A stretch of 64,000 bases of DNA from Isoetes taiwanensis. Taxonomy: Eukaryota; Streptophyta; Lycopodiopsida; Isoetales; Isoetaceae. This document shows, one piece after another, positions 23,130 through 34,419 of the stretch. The translations under genes were made by a program, and so were the position numbers. Positions within the stretch are counted from its first letter, which is position 1, and every line of letters begins with the position of its first letter. The notes beneath the pieces were generated by a model that was not told where the DNA came from, did not search any database, and saw nothing but the letters and a program-made list of their open reading frames with translations. The stretch lies in assembly GCA_021234155.1 (NCBI GenBank), contig JAJEKV010000416.1, forward strand, positions 124,001 through 188,000, written 5' to 3'.

Positions 23130-23156
23130 TGTACCCCACTAGCGATTTTACACCCC
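23130..23156 (-). repeat. Right terminal inverted repeat
   Basis: The reverse complement starts GGGGTGTAAAATCGCTA, matching the left end at 15304 with few differences. Confidence 0.6.
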
Positions 23157-25069
<1,913 letters not shown>

Positions 25070-25610
25070 CACACATAACAACCAACACATAACAACCATT
25101 GACATTAACAACTAACACATAACTACCATTGACATTAATTAACACAACCATTGGGTCCAACACATTTAAATTAAAATCCCCTTAAACCCCTTTGGTTTGG
25201 GTGCATATTTTCACCGTGGGGTGACTCAGAGCAACGAGAGAGGCTGTTGGATAGGCATATTCACCCCTTATTCCATTAATCTACACCGTACGTAACGTTC
25301 CTCGTTTGTGGGGTATGCAAGTACAAAATTTGCTATACTGTATAACAAAATTCGCAAAATACTATAAGATTTCAAGCGGAATACTATATGGTGTTAATTT
25401 CGTACGTGCAAAATACAATTATGAGGGCTCTCACGCTGCCCTACGTCAGCCCCCGTGTGAATATGCACCCAAACCAAAGGGGGTTTAAGGGGGATTTTAA
25501 TTTAAATGTGTTGGACCCAATGGTTGTGTTAATTAATGTCAATGGTAGTTATGTGTTAGTTGTTAATGTCAATGGTTGTTATGTGTTGGTTGTTATGTGT
25601 TAGGGGATTT
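25070..25610. repeat. Inverted repeat arms (~160 bp)
   Basis: The reverse complement of 25070-25235 matches 25430-25610: both contain ATGCACCCAAACC, TTTAAATGTGTTGGACCCAA, GTTAATTAATGTCAATGG and TTATGTGTTGGTTGTTATG. The spacer of about 195 bp is the start of the ~605-bp direct repeat. Confidence 0.75.
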
Positions 25611-25862
25611 AATTTTTATATGTTGGATGTTAATGGTTTGTGTTGCAAAATTTTTGGCCTTCGGGCCTTAGGGACGCCACCTCCCCTGGTGACAAAAATT
25701 TTAGAATTCAAACCGTAAAAAAACTAGAATTCATTTGAGGCTTTCATCACCTGTAGCTTTTGAATTTCATCACAATAAAACAAATAGAACATAAGTAAAA
25801 GTTACCATAAAGATAGAGCAGATTGATCCCATTATTCTGAAAGTCATAAATTTTGCAACACC
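25255..25862 (+). repeat. Direct repeat copy 1 (~605 bp)
   Basis: Aligns along its whole length with 26625-27229 (shared ends near CACCCCTTATTCC and AAAGTCATAAA..TTTGCAACAC), with mostly small indels around GGCC-rich words. Non-coding. Confidence 0.85.
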
Positions 25863-26283
25863 CATACACAAACATTTTTCAACTGGAATTTAACAGCAGC
25901 CTTTGGCCTCCATGGATTCTTGTGGTGAGAAACCAAAGTGGGAAACTTTTCTGCTTGTTAGCACAAGGATCTAGAAGCCTCAAAATCTAAAAATGCATGG
26001 TAATTTTTTGCAAGCTTCATTTGGAATGAGCCATAAAACAATATCCAATAGTGCAATCCTGTATTAATCAACTGGTAGGATGTGAAAGCCTACCAAACCA
26101 GGCCGGAAAATTACTGTTTTAGCATAGATAACTTAACCAAACATATCCATATCATACACTATCAAAAACATCTCGGAGAGAGCTTTCCAACGCAATAAAA
26201 ATCATCTCAAACAGAGCTCTGGATCAAAAGTTATGATAAGAAATGTGTTGCCGATGGGGAACTGCACTACATGCGCCCTTCAA

Positions 26284-26470
26284 GCCCTTCATGTGCCCAT
26301 TATGCACCACACACACAAAAAGAAGGCTTTTGTTGTGAGCCATTGGTTGTTGGCCATTATGCACCACACGCACAAAAAAGGGCTTTTGTTGTGAGCCATT
26401 GGTTGTTGACCATCATGCACCACACGCACAAAAAAAGGGCTTTTGTTGTGAGCCATTGGTTGTTGACCAT
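26284..26470 (+). repeat. 67-bp tandem repeat, ~2.7 copies
   Basis: The unit carries CATTATGCACCACACGCACA, an A-run, GGCTTTTGTTGTGAGCCATT and GGTTGTTG. Successive copies differ by few bases. The contained sub-words GAGCCATTGG and TTGGCC pair imperfectly. Non-coding. Confidence 0.9.
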
Positions 26471-26624
26471 TGGAAAAAAAAAAGGCTAAAATCAATGGCT
26501 CAAAAATGGTGCACTCTAGAAGTACGCATTAGTACATCCATTTGAATACATCACGAAATCATAGGAAAACCTTAGTGAAAAGCGTACAAAAACACAAAGA
26601 AAACCCCCTGTTATTATGCTACAT

Positions 26625-27229
26625 ATTCACCCCTTATTCCTTAATCTATACCGTACGAAAGTTCCTCGTTTGTGGGGTATGCAAGTACAAAATTTGCTAT
26701 AATCAGATAACAAGATTAAAAATATTGTAAGATTTCAAGTGGAATACTATATGGTGTTGATTTCAGACGCGTGCAAAATACAATTATGAGGGCTCTCACG
26801 CCCCTCTACGTCACCCAGCGGTGAATATGCACCCAAACCAAAGGGGGTTTAAGGGGATTTTAATTTAAATGTGTTGGACCCAATGGTTGTGTTAATTAAT
26901 GTCAATGGTAGTTATATGTTGGTTGTTAATGTCAATGGTTGTTATGTGTTGGTTGTTATGTGTTGGGGATTTAATTTTTTATATGTTGGATGTTAATGGT
27001 TTGTGTTGCCAAAAATTTTTTGGCCCTGGGGGCCTTAGGGGCGTCCCCCTCCCCCGGTGTGACAAAAATTTTAGAATTCAAACTAGGAAAAACTAGAATT
27101 CATTTGAGGCTTTCATCACCTATAGCTTTTGAATTTGATCACAATAAAACAAATAGAACATAAATAAAAGTTACCATAAAGATAGAGCAGATTGATCCCA
27201 TTATTCGAAAGTCATAAAGTTTGCAACAC
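26625..27229 (+). repeat. Direct repeat copy 2 (~605 bp)
   Basis: Second copy of 25255-25862, preceded by the 145-bp repeat that recurs at the right border of the composite element. Confidence 0.85.
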
Positions 27230-27790
27230 AAAGAAAAACCCCCTGTATATTTATGCTACATATTGTTACTTCGCTATAACTATTTCTCTTTCACAATGAC
27301 ACCATTGTTTATCAATCCATATGATTTTGGATGCTCCATCTCTAGCTTAAAGGTAATGCATGATTCACCTTATGGTTCGATTAAAGTTCCAAACCTACAA
27401 TATAAATGCATTCTTTGGCTACTGCTTGTTTTGGTGATTTCGGCGTGACATGGAAAAGGGTGGAATAATCCTACTGTTGTGTGCATAAGAATCCATTTGT
27501 TGATTGAAGCTAAAGGTCGTTTTGCTATGAACAATCCCGGCAACCGAGAATATCCAAGAGTTGGAAGGAAACAGAGGGCCTAAACTTGAATCTGCAGGCA
27601 AATATTAGGAAGGAAACAAAGGGGATTTTGCAAAGACTACATTGTAGAATCAGGGAAACCAATACCTTGTAAAAGAAAACATTATGCTAACTGAAGAAAC
27701 ATTAAAAAACAAATACCTTTGTAAGTGTGAGCAAAAAATCCATCTCGTGGTAGTAAAATCCACTCCGGCAATAAGAATCAAAGAGGGCAA
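27230..27790. other. Unique-looking spacer, no gene
   Basis: Mixed-composition sequence between the second direct repeat and the CACATG tract. Short ORFs on both strands show no motif. Confidence 0.35.
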
Positions 27791-27794
27791 GTAC

Positions 27795-27935
27795 ACATGC
27801 ACATGCACACATGCACACACATGCACACATGCACATGCACTTGCACTTGCACTTGCACATGCACATGCACAATACACATGCACATGCACACATGCACATG
27901 CATGTGCACATGCACATGCATACATGCTTAAAGTG
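27795..27935 (+). repeat. (CACATG)n / (CACTTG)n microsatellite
   Basis: About 140 bp of CACATG, ACACATG and CACTTG units, alternating purine and pyrimidine for long stretches, which favours left-handed or slipped DNA. The Cys/Ala/His-rich ORFs here are translation of the repeat. Confidence 0.95.
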
Positions 27936-28133
27936 TTCATGCACAAACACATGCAGAGAAAGATAACAACCCTCGGATTGTTCCAACCAACGAAAAATCA
28001 ACGGCCCATAAAGGGTGCACTCTAGAAATACTATTTAGTACACCTCAACGAATACAACAACGAAATCATAGAAAAACCATGTGAAAAAGCGTATAAAAAT
28101 CTAAAACTAACCCCCTGTTATTGTGCTACATAT

Positions 28134-28221
28134 TCACTTAAGAGCATCTCATAAGGCGTTTGGAGTTTAACTCCTAGCTCGTCATCAAGAATTTCCTTTT
28201 GGATTTTCTCAATCCTTTTCA

Positions 28222-28223
<2 letters not shown>
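28134..28223 (-). mobile_element. LINE C, displaced upstream piece
   Basis: The minus strand reads LKRIEKIQKEILDDELG, then VKLQTPYEMLLSEY. This corresponds to KKIEKIQKRFFRAELGTK...YDMLL in LINE D, immediately upstream of the part found at 25069. It is therefore the other side of the interrupted LINE C. Confidence 0.75.
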
Positions 28224-28276
<53 letters not shown>

Positions 28277-28283
28277 TAGATAG
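28224..28283. repeat. (GA)n then (GATA)n tail
   Basis: GA run at 28224-28266 followed by GATAGATAGATAG, joining the 3' end of the SINE (minus strand). On its left it meets LINE C. Confidence 0.95.
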
Positions 28284-28425
28284 TATTTTAACGCCACGCC
28301 ACTAGGCAAACATCCAATGGACATGTGACCACACACCACACTACATTGCTTGGTTGGGCCCTGCCCCAACCACTTTACATTAAGGCGTCGTGGGTTTTGA
28401 CACCCATTCAGTTCTGAAAAGAGGC

Positions 28426-28435
28426 GGTCTCGAAC
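28426..28435 (-). promoter_or_regulatory. Pol III B box of the SINE
   Basis: GTTCGAGACC matches the B-box consensus GWTCRANNC. Confidence 0.7.
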
Positions 28436-28469
28436 TTCGAGACCTATAGTTGCTAGACCTAGTGTGTTA

Positions 28470-28480
28470 CCACTAGACTA
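28470..28480 (-). promoter_or_regulatory. Pol III A box of the SINE
   Basis: TAGTCTAGTGG matches the A-box consensus TRGYNNARNGG, 34 nt upstream of the B box. Confidence 0.7.
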
Positions 28481-28484
28481 AACT

Positions 28485-28513
28485 AGAGAGAGAGAGAGAG
28501 AGAGAGAGAGAAA
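28485..28513. repeat. (GA)n between SINE 5' end and LINE A 3' end
   Basis: Short GA run joining the SINE and the AAATG-repeat tail of LINE A. Confidence 0.95.
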
Positions 28514-30930
28514 TGAAATGAAATGAAATGATTTTATTTATGTCCATGAGACCATCAGGTCTAGAGGACCAGCACAATCATTACACATACAAATCACCTC
28601 CACTAACCATCCAGTGTATCATAAAGAATACCACTAGATGTGCTCTCCTCCTCATCATATATTTCCAATAAATGCTTATAACTTTTGATAGACAATTCTC
28701 TCACCTGCATGACTTCAGTTAAATAACCCCCTATAATCTCAGTTGGTAATTCAAAAAATTCTCGTAGGGATAAACCCGATGTAGTACCATACATCCCTCT
28801 CAAGTTTTGATAAGCAGTACATTTTAATATAAGGTGCACTTCATCTTCAATGTCATCTGTCCCACACACTTTACATGTATGTCTATGTCGCGAGAAATTC
28901 CCCCATCTTCCTACTTCCACCCCCAAATGGTGCGAACTAAGTCTCAACCTGCATATCAAGTGTCGTTTAAAATATGACAATCTTCCTGCAAGGTGTGGTG
29001 CCTCCATCATATCTAGATTAATGCAATCTCTATAGAAGATCATCTTAGTTCCAGGTCTTTCCCATAACTTCTGTTTCCCCTTATTAAAAATCCTTCTCTT
29101 CGTGGGTATTTCATCTAGTTCCATGCCCCATTTCGAGCCCATTCTCCTATATGGCATACCATCCCTTGGTGACTTTGAATCATCGCTAAACGTGGCAACC
29201 TATCATGATCCATTTTTGCACCCGATTCCGGATACTTTAGTGTTTGGTGCAATGCTTTAACTCTAAAGGCATCATTCCGGCCAAAGAAGCATCATTGAAG
29301 GGGAGTCGCATCTTTACACCCGATTCAGTAAGAAGAAATTTCTTTTGTACTTTCTCAATCCTTTTCCATAGTTCCAATGATAAGCCGGGTCCCCAAGTTT
29401 CACAACCATATAATACCACCGACTGAACCCAAAGATATATAAAGCATCTTTTTAAGTTTCCAATCCACAATTTCTGCTTTTTGCGATTTCCTCCAGAGAA
29501 GCAAAAAGTGATTTTATTCCCCGTCTATTCTCTCGTTCAAGCAGATTCCAACCGTAATTATGATCAACCACAAGACCCAAATATTTGTAATTTTTGCTAT
29601 CTCTACACTCTCCCTTATAATGAAAATAATAGTCGGTGATCCGGTGCCAAAAATCAAAATTTTGTTTTACCCAAATTTACCTTCATTTCGGTAGCGTCAC
29701 AAAACCTGGCAAGCGCATCTAAGTATCTGTTGCACTTCGAGAAAATATAACAATATCATCTGCATACAATAATAAGACAAGCACATACCCTGCAATGGTA
29801 GTTCCACTACCCCCATGTTCATGTAGCCATGCCTCCAAATTGATCTATATATAAACCAAATAATGTGGGTGACAAATGGGCATCCCCGCTTCACACCAAT
29901 ATTACTAATTACCTCATCCGCATTGTTGATTCAAGTGGAAAGGATAAGCGGACTAATAACCGCTCATATAGTATCAAGAATCGCACTTCTAAGTTCTATT
30001 GGGACCCCAATATGCTGCATGTATTCCCATATATTTTTCCTTCTTAGCATATCAAATGCTTTTGCCAGATCCACAAAACAAGCAAAAAGAGGTTTTTTCG
30101 TTTTCTTTATTGAATCCATCACCACCCTTATTGTGACTAAATGGTCTGTGGTCGATCTTTTAGGCCTAAATCCCACCGTCCTTGAGCTCGCGACCTCATT
30201 ATTTTCAGCCCATCTACTAATATGCTTCTCAACTAATGTGGCAAATAACTTGGAAAACAAGCTTCCAATCATTATCATTCTATAATTATTCGGATCTTTT
30301 CGGATCCCCGGCTTTATGTATAGGTACAACTCATTAATTTGCCATGATGTCGGAAAACCGGTTTTAAAGCTTTATTCATTATTTTCACCATTGCTTTCAT
30401 CACGACACACACCGCCCATTTAATCATTTTCGCACATAAGCCAAAACTATCACCGCTTTCCCACAAGATAAGCTCTGCAATCCTCCTTGAACATCTAATT
30501 CGGTAAACTCAAAACATGTTTGTCCTCGCTCCATATTATCTTCCAGACCTTCTACATGATATAACTTATTTATCTGCTGCATCAAAGCATTTAATTCCAA
30601 TACATTTTCATGATTCTTTTTCACCTTTAATTTCGACCAGAACTTTTTTGGATTTTCCAATAGCTCACCAACCAAAACTTCTTGTCTTTTTTGCAAATAA
30701 CTTCTCTTCTTTCTTCTGACTAGCTTACGATACTCATCTCTTATCTTGCATTTGTCTGCGGACATGGCCATCTTAAATTCCAACCTCTTTGCTTTGCATT
30801 CTGCATCATACCATCTATTACATGGTAGCCCCTTAGCCCTTCTTTGTGAAACAAAGCAATCATGCGCAGCATCAATAAGCATTGTGGTAAGCAATTTGTC
30901 CATATCATTTATATCCCTCTGGCCACACTA
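28514..30930 (-). mobile_element. LINE A, 5'-truncated non-LTR retrotransposon
   Basis: The 3' end (left) is an AAATG-repeat tail followed by the family word ACCTGATGGTCTCAT. Going upstream it holds the zinc-binding C-terminal region, RT, and the linker that normally follows the endonuclease, then stops where the 3' end of LINE D begins. The endonuclease and ORF1 present in LINE B are absent, as is usual after incomplete target-primed reverse transcription. Confidence 0.85.
28603..30903 (-). pseudogene. LINE A ORF2: linker, reverse transcriptase, zinc-binding tail
   Basis: From the 5' side: the linker (30424-30903, WYDAECKAKR, LENPKKFWSKL); the RT fingers/palm (29964-30329) with GFRPKRSTTDHL and the FVDLAKAFD box; the YADD catalytic box at 29755-29766 (YADDIVIFSRS, visible in a shifted frame with a nearby stop); the thumb with LYGCETWGPG (29237-29470); and a C-terminal CKVCG..DEVHLILKC zinc-type motif (28603-29157). 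Intact, the protein would copy LINE RNA at a nicked chromosomal site. Frameshifts and stops between the blocks make it inactive. The clade is not assigned. Confidence 0.8.
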
Positions 30931-30936
30931 CATAAT

Positions 30937-32163
30937 GAAATGAAATTGTATTATTACGTCTGTGAGACCGCCAGGCCTATGAGACGTCCAAACTAGTACA
31001 TTAGTAATTATAGAAAAGTTCATCTAATGCATTATCGGATAATAATGCATTAACCCCCTCAATCTCTTCCTCGTCCTCCTCTTTTACATCCATTGCTTTC
31101 AAACATCTTTCTCTATGGTCCAAAAACAAAGCAAGTATATACGCCCCAATCACACCCCCTGTGGTAGTTAAAAAATTCAGCAAGTGTATAAGCTTTCATG
31201 CCATGTTTATCACGCAATGTGGCATATGATGAACAAATGAGTAGCACATGTGCCTCATCCTCAAGAGAGTCACATCACACAACTTGCACGACCTAAGCTC
31301 ATGTGGAATATCACTCCATCTCCCCAACTCCACCCCAAGCCCGTGTGAGCTTAACCTCATCTTACATATAGCCTTGCCTCTTAATTTAAATGTGTTCGTA
31401 AGTAAATCGCCCCTTGTAGCATGGGATTGATATGGACCCTGTAGAGAACTCCTTCTTAACCGCACCTTCTCTCCAAAGACACACGGGTTACATTATCCAC
31501 AACCCAACCTCGTATATTATCCTTACAATTTTCCAAATCATCCATATGCATGCCCCATCTGGCTAGCCACCCCTCTATGTCCGCAAACCATCCTTTCGTG
31601 CGTGTCTCCTCCAATGCCAACCTTGGCAAACTATCATTCGACATGACATAGAGCACCTTATGCACATAATGGAGAGTCCTACAAAGTGCTTCCGCTTCCA
31701 AAGAGAGCATCCCACATTCCACTAACAGCATATCATATGGTGTTTGCATCTTAGTTCCAAGCTCAGCACGAAAGAATCTTTTCTGTATTTTTTCAATTTT
31801 CTTCCATCTATCCAACGCCAAACCTGGCCCCCATATATAGCACCACTGATTGCACCAAAGCAATATATAACTGCTTCTTCATGCTGAAATCCCATATATC
31901 TGCTTTCCTACACCTGCGTTGCATGGCATAGAGAGCCTTAAGCCCACCATCCGCTTTTTGTTCAGCCGCTATATTCCAGTTGGGACTTTTGTCTACAATT
32001 AGACCAAGATACTTATAACTATCCACAATGTCAACAGGCTCTCCTTTGTAAAATACTTTTACATGACCTACCTTGGTAGCTCCAAACACTACAACCTTCC
32101 CGCATGCTTTTCGTGTCACAAAATCCCTCAAGAGCATCCAAGTGCTTTTGTAGACCCACTACA
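30937..32163 (-). mobile_element. LINE D, 3' segment
   Basis: Third copy of the family. The 3' end at 30937 has a short ATGAAATGAAAT tail. Coding remains run from the C-terminal acidic region (KEEDEEEIEGVNALL, 31001-31183) through CKLCD (31196-31465), the thumb (31456-31863) and YKYLGLIVDKSPNWNI (31808-32137). It ends at CTACA where the Gypsy element begins and resumes at 45694. Confidence 0.85.
32159..32163 (+). repeat. Left target-site duplication of the Gypsy element
   Basis: CTACA, identical to 45694-45698. One copy is expected in the empty LINE, and LINE B has CCACA at the same place. Confidence 0.85.
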
Positions 32164-33957
32164 TGTGACGTTCCAGCACAGTATACGCTCCCAGGACGTA
32201 TATTGTACTGCCACGTCACGCGTACACGCCACCCCGATTGACGTGTACGCCAACGTATAGCCAAGTGGGTAGCCCTAGGGGGCAACTTGCTAAGAATGTG
32301 CATTAGTATTAATGTGCACATTTTCCAATGTACACATTAATGTGGGCACACATTTCCATGTGGCCACTTGATGCCAAGTGGGCCATACCCATAGGTGCAA
32401 GTAATGTGCACATTTTCCAATGTACACATTCATTAATGTGCACACATTTCCATGTGAGCACATTTGGGTGCACACATTTCCATGTGGGCACATTTGGCCA
32501 CCTAGCCCTTAAAGGCAAGTGGGTCCATTACCAATTATCCCACATGCCAAAAGGGGATAATTGGAAACCCTAGCCACCCCCCCTTGCCTATATAGGGTAG
32601 GAAACCCTAACTAACCTATTTTTCGATTTTAGGGTTTCAGAACTCTGTTTTGGCTGCCTCAACAGCCAAAACCGCATCCCAGACTCTGCTTGGGAGAATT
32701 ACATCCTTAGTTTCTCGAGATTCGCGTTTCAAAGCCAGGATGGTCGAGCTCAGTCGGGAGGAGCCCCTCAAGGATCGGGTATTTGCCAATTAGATAGTCT
32801 AAACCCTATTTTAGGCATTGAATCGGTGGGTTTAGCCTATTAGATTGCCCATAGCAGCCCTCTAGAACTCTAGATAGCGATTCTAACTAAAGAACCTAAC
32901 TCTATGATATAGATTAGATCTTGTTCTTTAGTTCTTTTCGTGATGTATATGGATGATGTATCTGCGGAACTCCTTTGTATTGGGAAGGGGGTAGAGACCT
33001 AAAGCTTGGTAGTAGATGCTCCTAGATTAGCCTCTAGCACACTATAGATGCGGCCGCGCACAATAGCCCTTTGTGTTGTGTTCTTAGGGGGACGACCAGG
33101 TTGATAAAGGGTGGTGTCCATAGCGGTTGCCCTCTCGGGATGTAAAGTCTACAGGAGAGCACCGCAGACTAAGCGCTAATACTCGGGGGCCGCTGCACCC
33201 CGGTATGAGTTCGACACCGTTGGGGATAAGAAGCCGCGGCTCGGCGGCGGTGCCACCAAGGGTTTCAGCCGAGGCCCCCGTGGGATGGTTGTCTTTGGCA
33301 TGTGGCGGGACCGGGTCGCGGGTGGTAGTTCCCTTCAAGTGGGTTAAAGTCGAAAGTAGGACGGTTGGTGTCCTCTAGTCTCCGCCTGCTATGGCATTGA
33401 TCATCTGGTGGGAGGAGACCTCCCCACCCGCCTCATCGGTTCGGGGAGATGTAACCCGCTATAGCCCCTTTGGCTATGATCCCTACAGTTACTGGCCCAA
33501 CCCCGAAGTTCTTCAACCTATCTCGCAAAGTGTACGCAGGAGGGGCGGATGGAGTGGACAACCCTAAGCCATGTTTATGCCCGCCAAATCCATTGCCATG
33601 AATTCGGCACCGCCATGAACTCGAGACCCAAGCCGCCAACCATCCCTTTGAGTCCGAAAGCCTTGGGCAGGGATTCCCTATGTGATGTGCCGATCTTTGT
33701 CTATGCAGATATGTGGAGGGCCATCCCGTCGGATGGTCATATGATGTTGATGTATGTGCTACCGACATGTATGTTTACGCTTCGCAGCTAGGTAGGCCCC
33801 GAGGGAGACGGGGTGCAATGACCCTTCCACTCTTCCCATCGAACCCGCCGGTTCTGCGGTGTCATGTGGAGGGCCCCATTAGCATGGAGCTGGTATGGGG
33901 ATGAACTCTGTTTGTATCACGGTGAGGGCACCGTGATATACAGTAGGGGACGCCATA
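32164..33957 (+). repeat. 5' LTR
   Basis: Starts TGTGACGTTCC and ends GGGGACGCCATA next to the primer-binding site. It matches 43889-45693 throughout. AT-rich parts are almost identical between the LTRs, while GC-rich parts differ by many 1-4-base indels. The first half contains five copies of short inverted motifs such as CACATTTCCATGTG. Confidence 0.95.
32565..32637 (+). promoter_or_regulatory. LTR promoter: TATA box flanked by telo-box motifs
   Basis: TATATA at 32589-32594, with AAACCCTAG at 32565, AAACCCTAA at 32602-32610 and its reverse TTAGGGTTT at 32629-32637. AAACCCTAA is the plant telo-box found near start sites of genes active in dividing cells. The 3' LTR keeps the arrangement (TATATA at 44314-44319). 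The transcription start should lie about 30 bp after the TATA box. Confidence 0.6.
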
Positions 33958-33960
33958 AAG

Positions 33961-33972
33961 TGGTATCGAGCT
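33961..33972 (+). other. Primer-binding site (initiator tRNA-Met type)
   Basis: TGGTATCGAGC, 3 bases after the LTR, matches the usual TGGTATCAGAGC complementary to plant initiator tRNA-Met except for a small deletion. It is where minus-strand DNA synthesis would start. Confidence 0.75.
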
Positions 33973-34158
33973 ATGTTCTTGGAGACCAAGAGCAAAGCAC
34001 CGCCATGTTCCCAAAGAGCACTAACTTGATAGGATCCTCAAACCTCTAAAAAACCAGAAATTTTTTCTCATTTTTTGTAGTTATGCTAAGCTAGTAACAG
34101 CTTAAAAAGGAATAGAAACGTAAAAGACTAAAATTGATGAGCCAACATCCGTAGAAGG

Positions 34159-34224
34159 GTCTCACACGCCCGCCAAGGACGATTTCTAGATTTTAGGAAT
34201 CGGGCTGGGCTTAACGTGTGAGAC
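34159..34224 (+). repeat. Hairpin repeat 1 upstream of cassette 1
   Basis: 66 bp beginning GTCTCACACG and ending in its exact complement CGTGTGAGAC. The inner words GATTTCTA and TAGGAATC also pair. First of four copies inside the Gypsy element. Confidence 0.8.
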
Positions 34225-34353
34225 ACCAAAAAAAAATTTTGACACCAAAAAAGTTGTAAATCACAAGGTAAAATATCTTGATAATTTTAAATTTAAGCTA
34301 AGAATTAGTAGATTTAGCATGTTACGTGTTAATTTAATAGTGGGCCCCACCAT

Positions 34354-34419
34354 GTCTCACACGCCGCCGCCAGACAGTTTCTAGATTCTAGGAATCGGGC
34401 CGGGCTAACGCGGTGAGAC
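34354..34419 (+). repeat. Hairpin repeat 2 upstream of cassette 1
   Basis: Second copy, 195 bp after the first. GTCTCACACG pairs with CGCGGTGAGAC, and the inner stem GATTCTA-type is kept. Confidence 0.8.

Larger units (their letters stand above)
15304..23156. mobile_element. 7.85-kb TIR DNA transposon with decayed transposase
   Basis: The ends are inverted repeats: 15304 onward and the reverse complement from 23156 share GGGGTGYAAAATCGSTA (19 of the first 22 positions agree), with a further weaker AAGTGCTT word inside. The flanks are the same purine-rich repeat class, as expected if one locus was interrupted. Only AA is duplicated outside each end, so the target duplication is short or lost. 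The element holds a plus-strand transposase pseudogene (15.9-18.3 kb), an acidic ORF (18.8-19.2 kb) and, convergently, minus-strand coiled-coil and FCP1-like coding remains. All are interrupted, so it is a dead copy. Confidence 0.65.
25070..28133. mobile_element. 3.06-kb composite repeat element inserted in LINE C
   Basis: LINE C sequence stops at TTCAC (25065-25069) and resumes after another TTCAC (28129-28133). Comparison with LINE D shows the two halves are contiguous. The insert has no recognisable gene. It consists of an inverted arm (25070-25235) pairing with 25430-25610, two ~605-bp direct copies (25255-25862 and 26625-27229), a ~145-bp direct repeat (26488-26632 and 27985-28133) that ends at the right border, a 67-bp tandem repeat and a CACATG-rich tract. 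The shared TTCAC could be a 5-bp target duplication. Confidence 0.5.
28284..28484 (-). mobile_element. tRNA-derived SINE (minus strand)
   Basis: Reading from 28484 leftward, the 5' part has an A box (TAGTCTAGTGG, 28480-28470) and a B box (GTTCGAGACC, 28435-28426) separated by 34 nt, the arrangement of an internal RNA polymerase III promoter. The remaining ~140 bp is unrelated to tRNA and ends GGCGTTAAAATAC before a GATA/GA tail. The last ~70 bp recur at 56173-56242, so it is a repeated family. It has no coding capacity; mobilisation would rely on a LINE. Confidence 0.75.

Noticed and set aside
26284-26470. CRISPR-like repeat-spacer pattern
   Set aside because: The 67-bp units are contiguous with no unique spacers and there are no cas genes; a plain tandem repeat in eukaryotic DNA.
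27650-28025. Cys/Ala/His-rich ORFs that look like a metal-binding protein
   Set aside because: Direct translation of the CACATG microsatellite in several frames.
32565-32637. Interstitial telomere array
   Set aside because: Only single AAACCCTAA/TTAGGGTTT motifs near a TATA box, not a tandem telomeric repeat.
34159-34224. tRNA gene (a 7-bp acceptor-like stem GTCTCAC/GTGAGAC)
   Set aside because: No A/B boxes, no anticodon arm or T arm; the inner pairing is one long hairpin.
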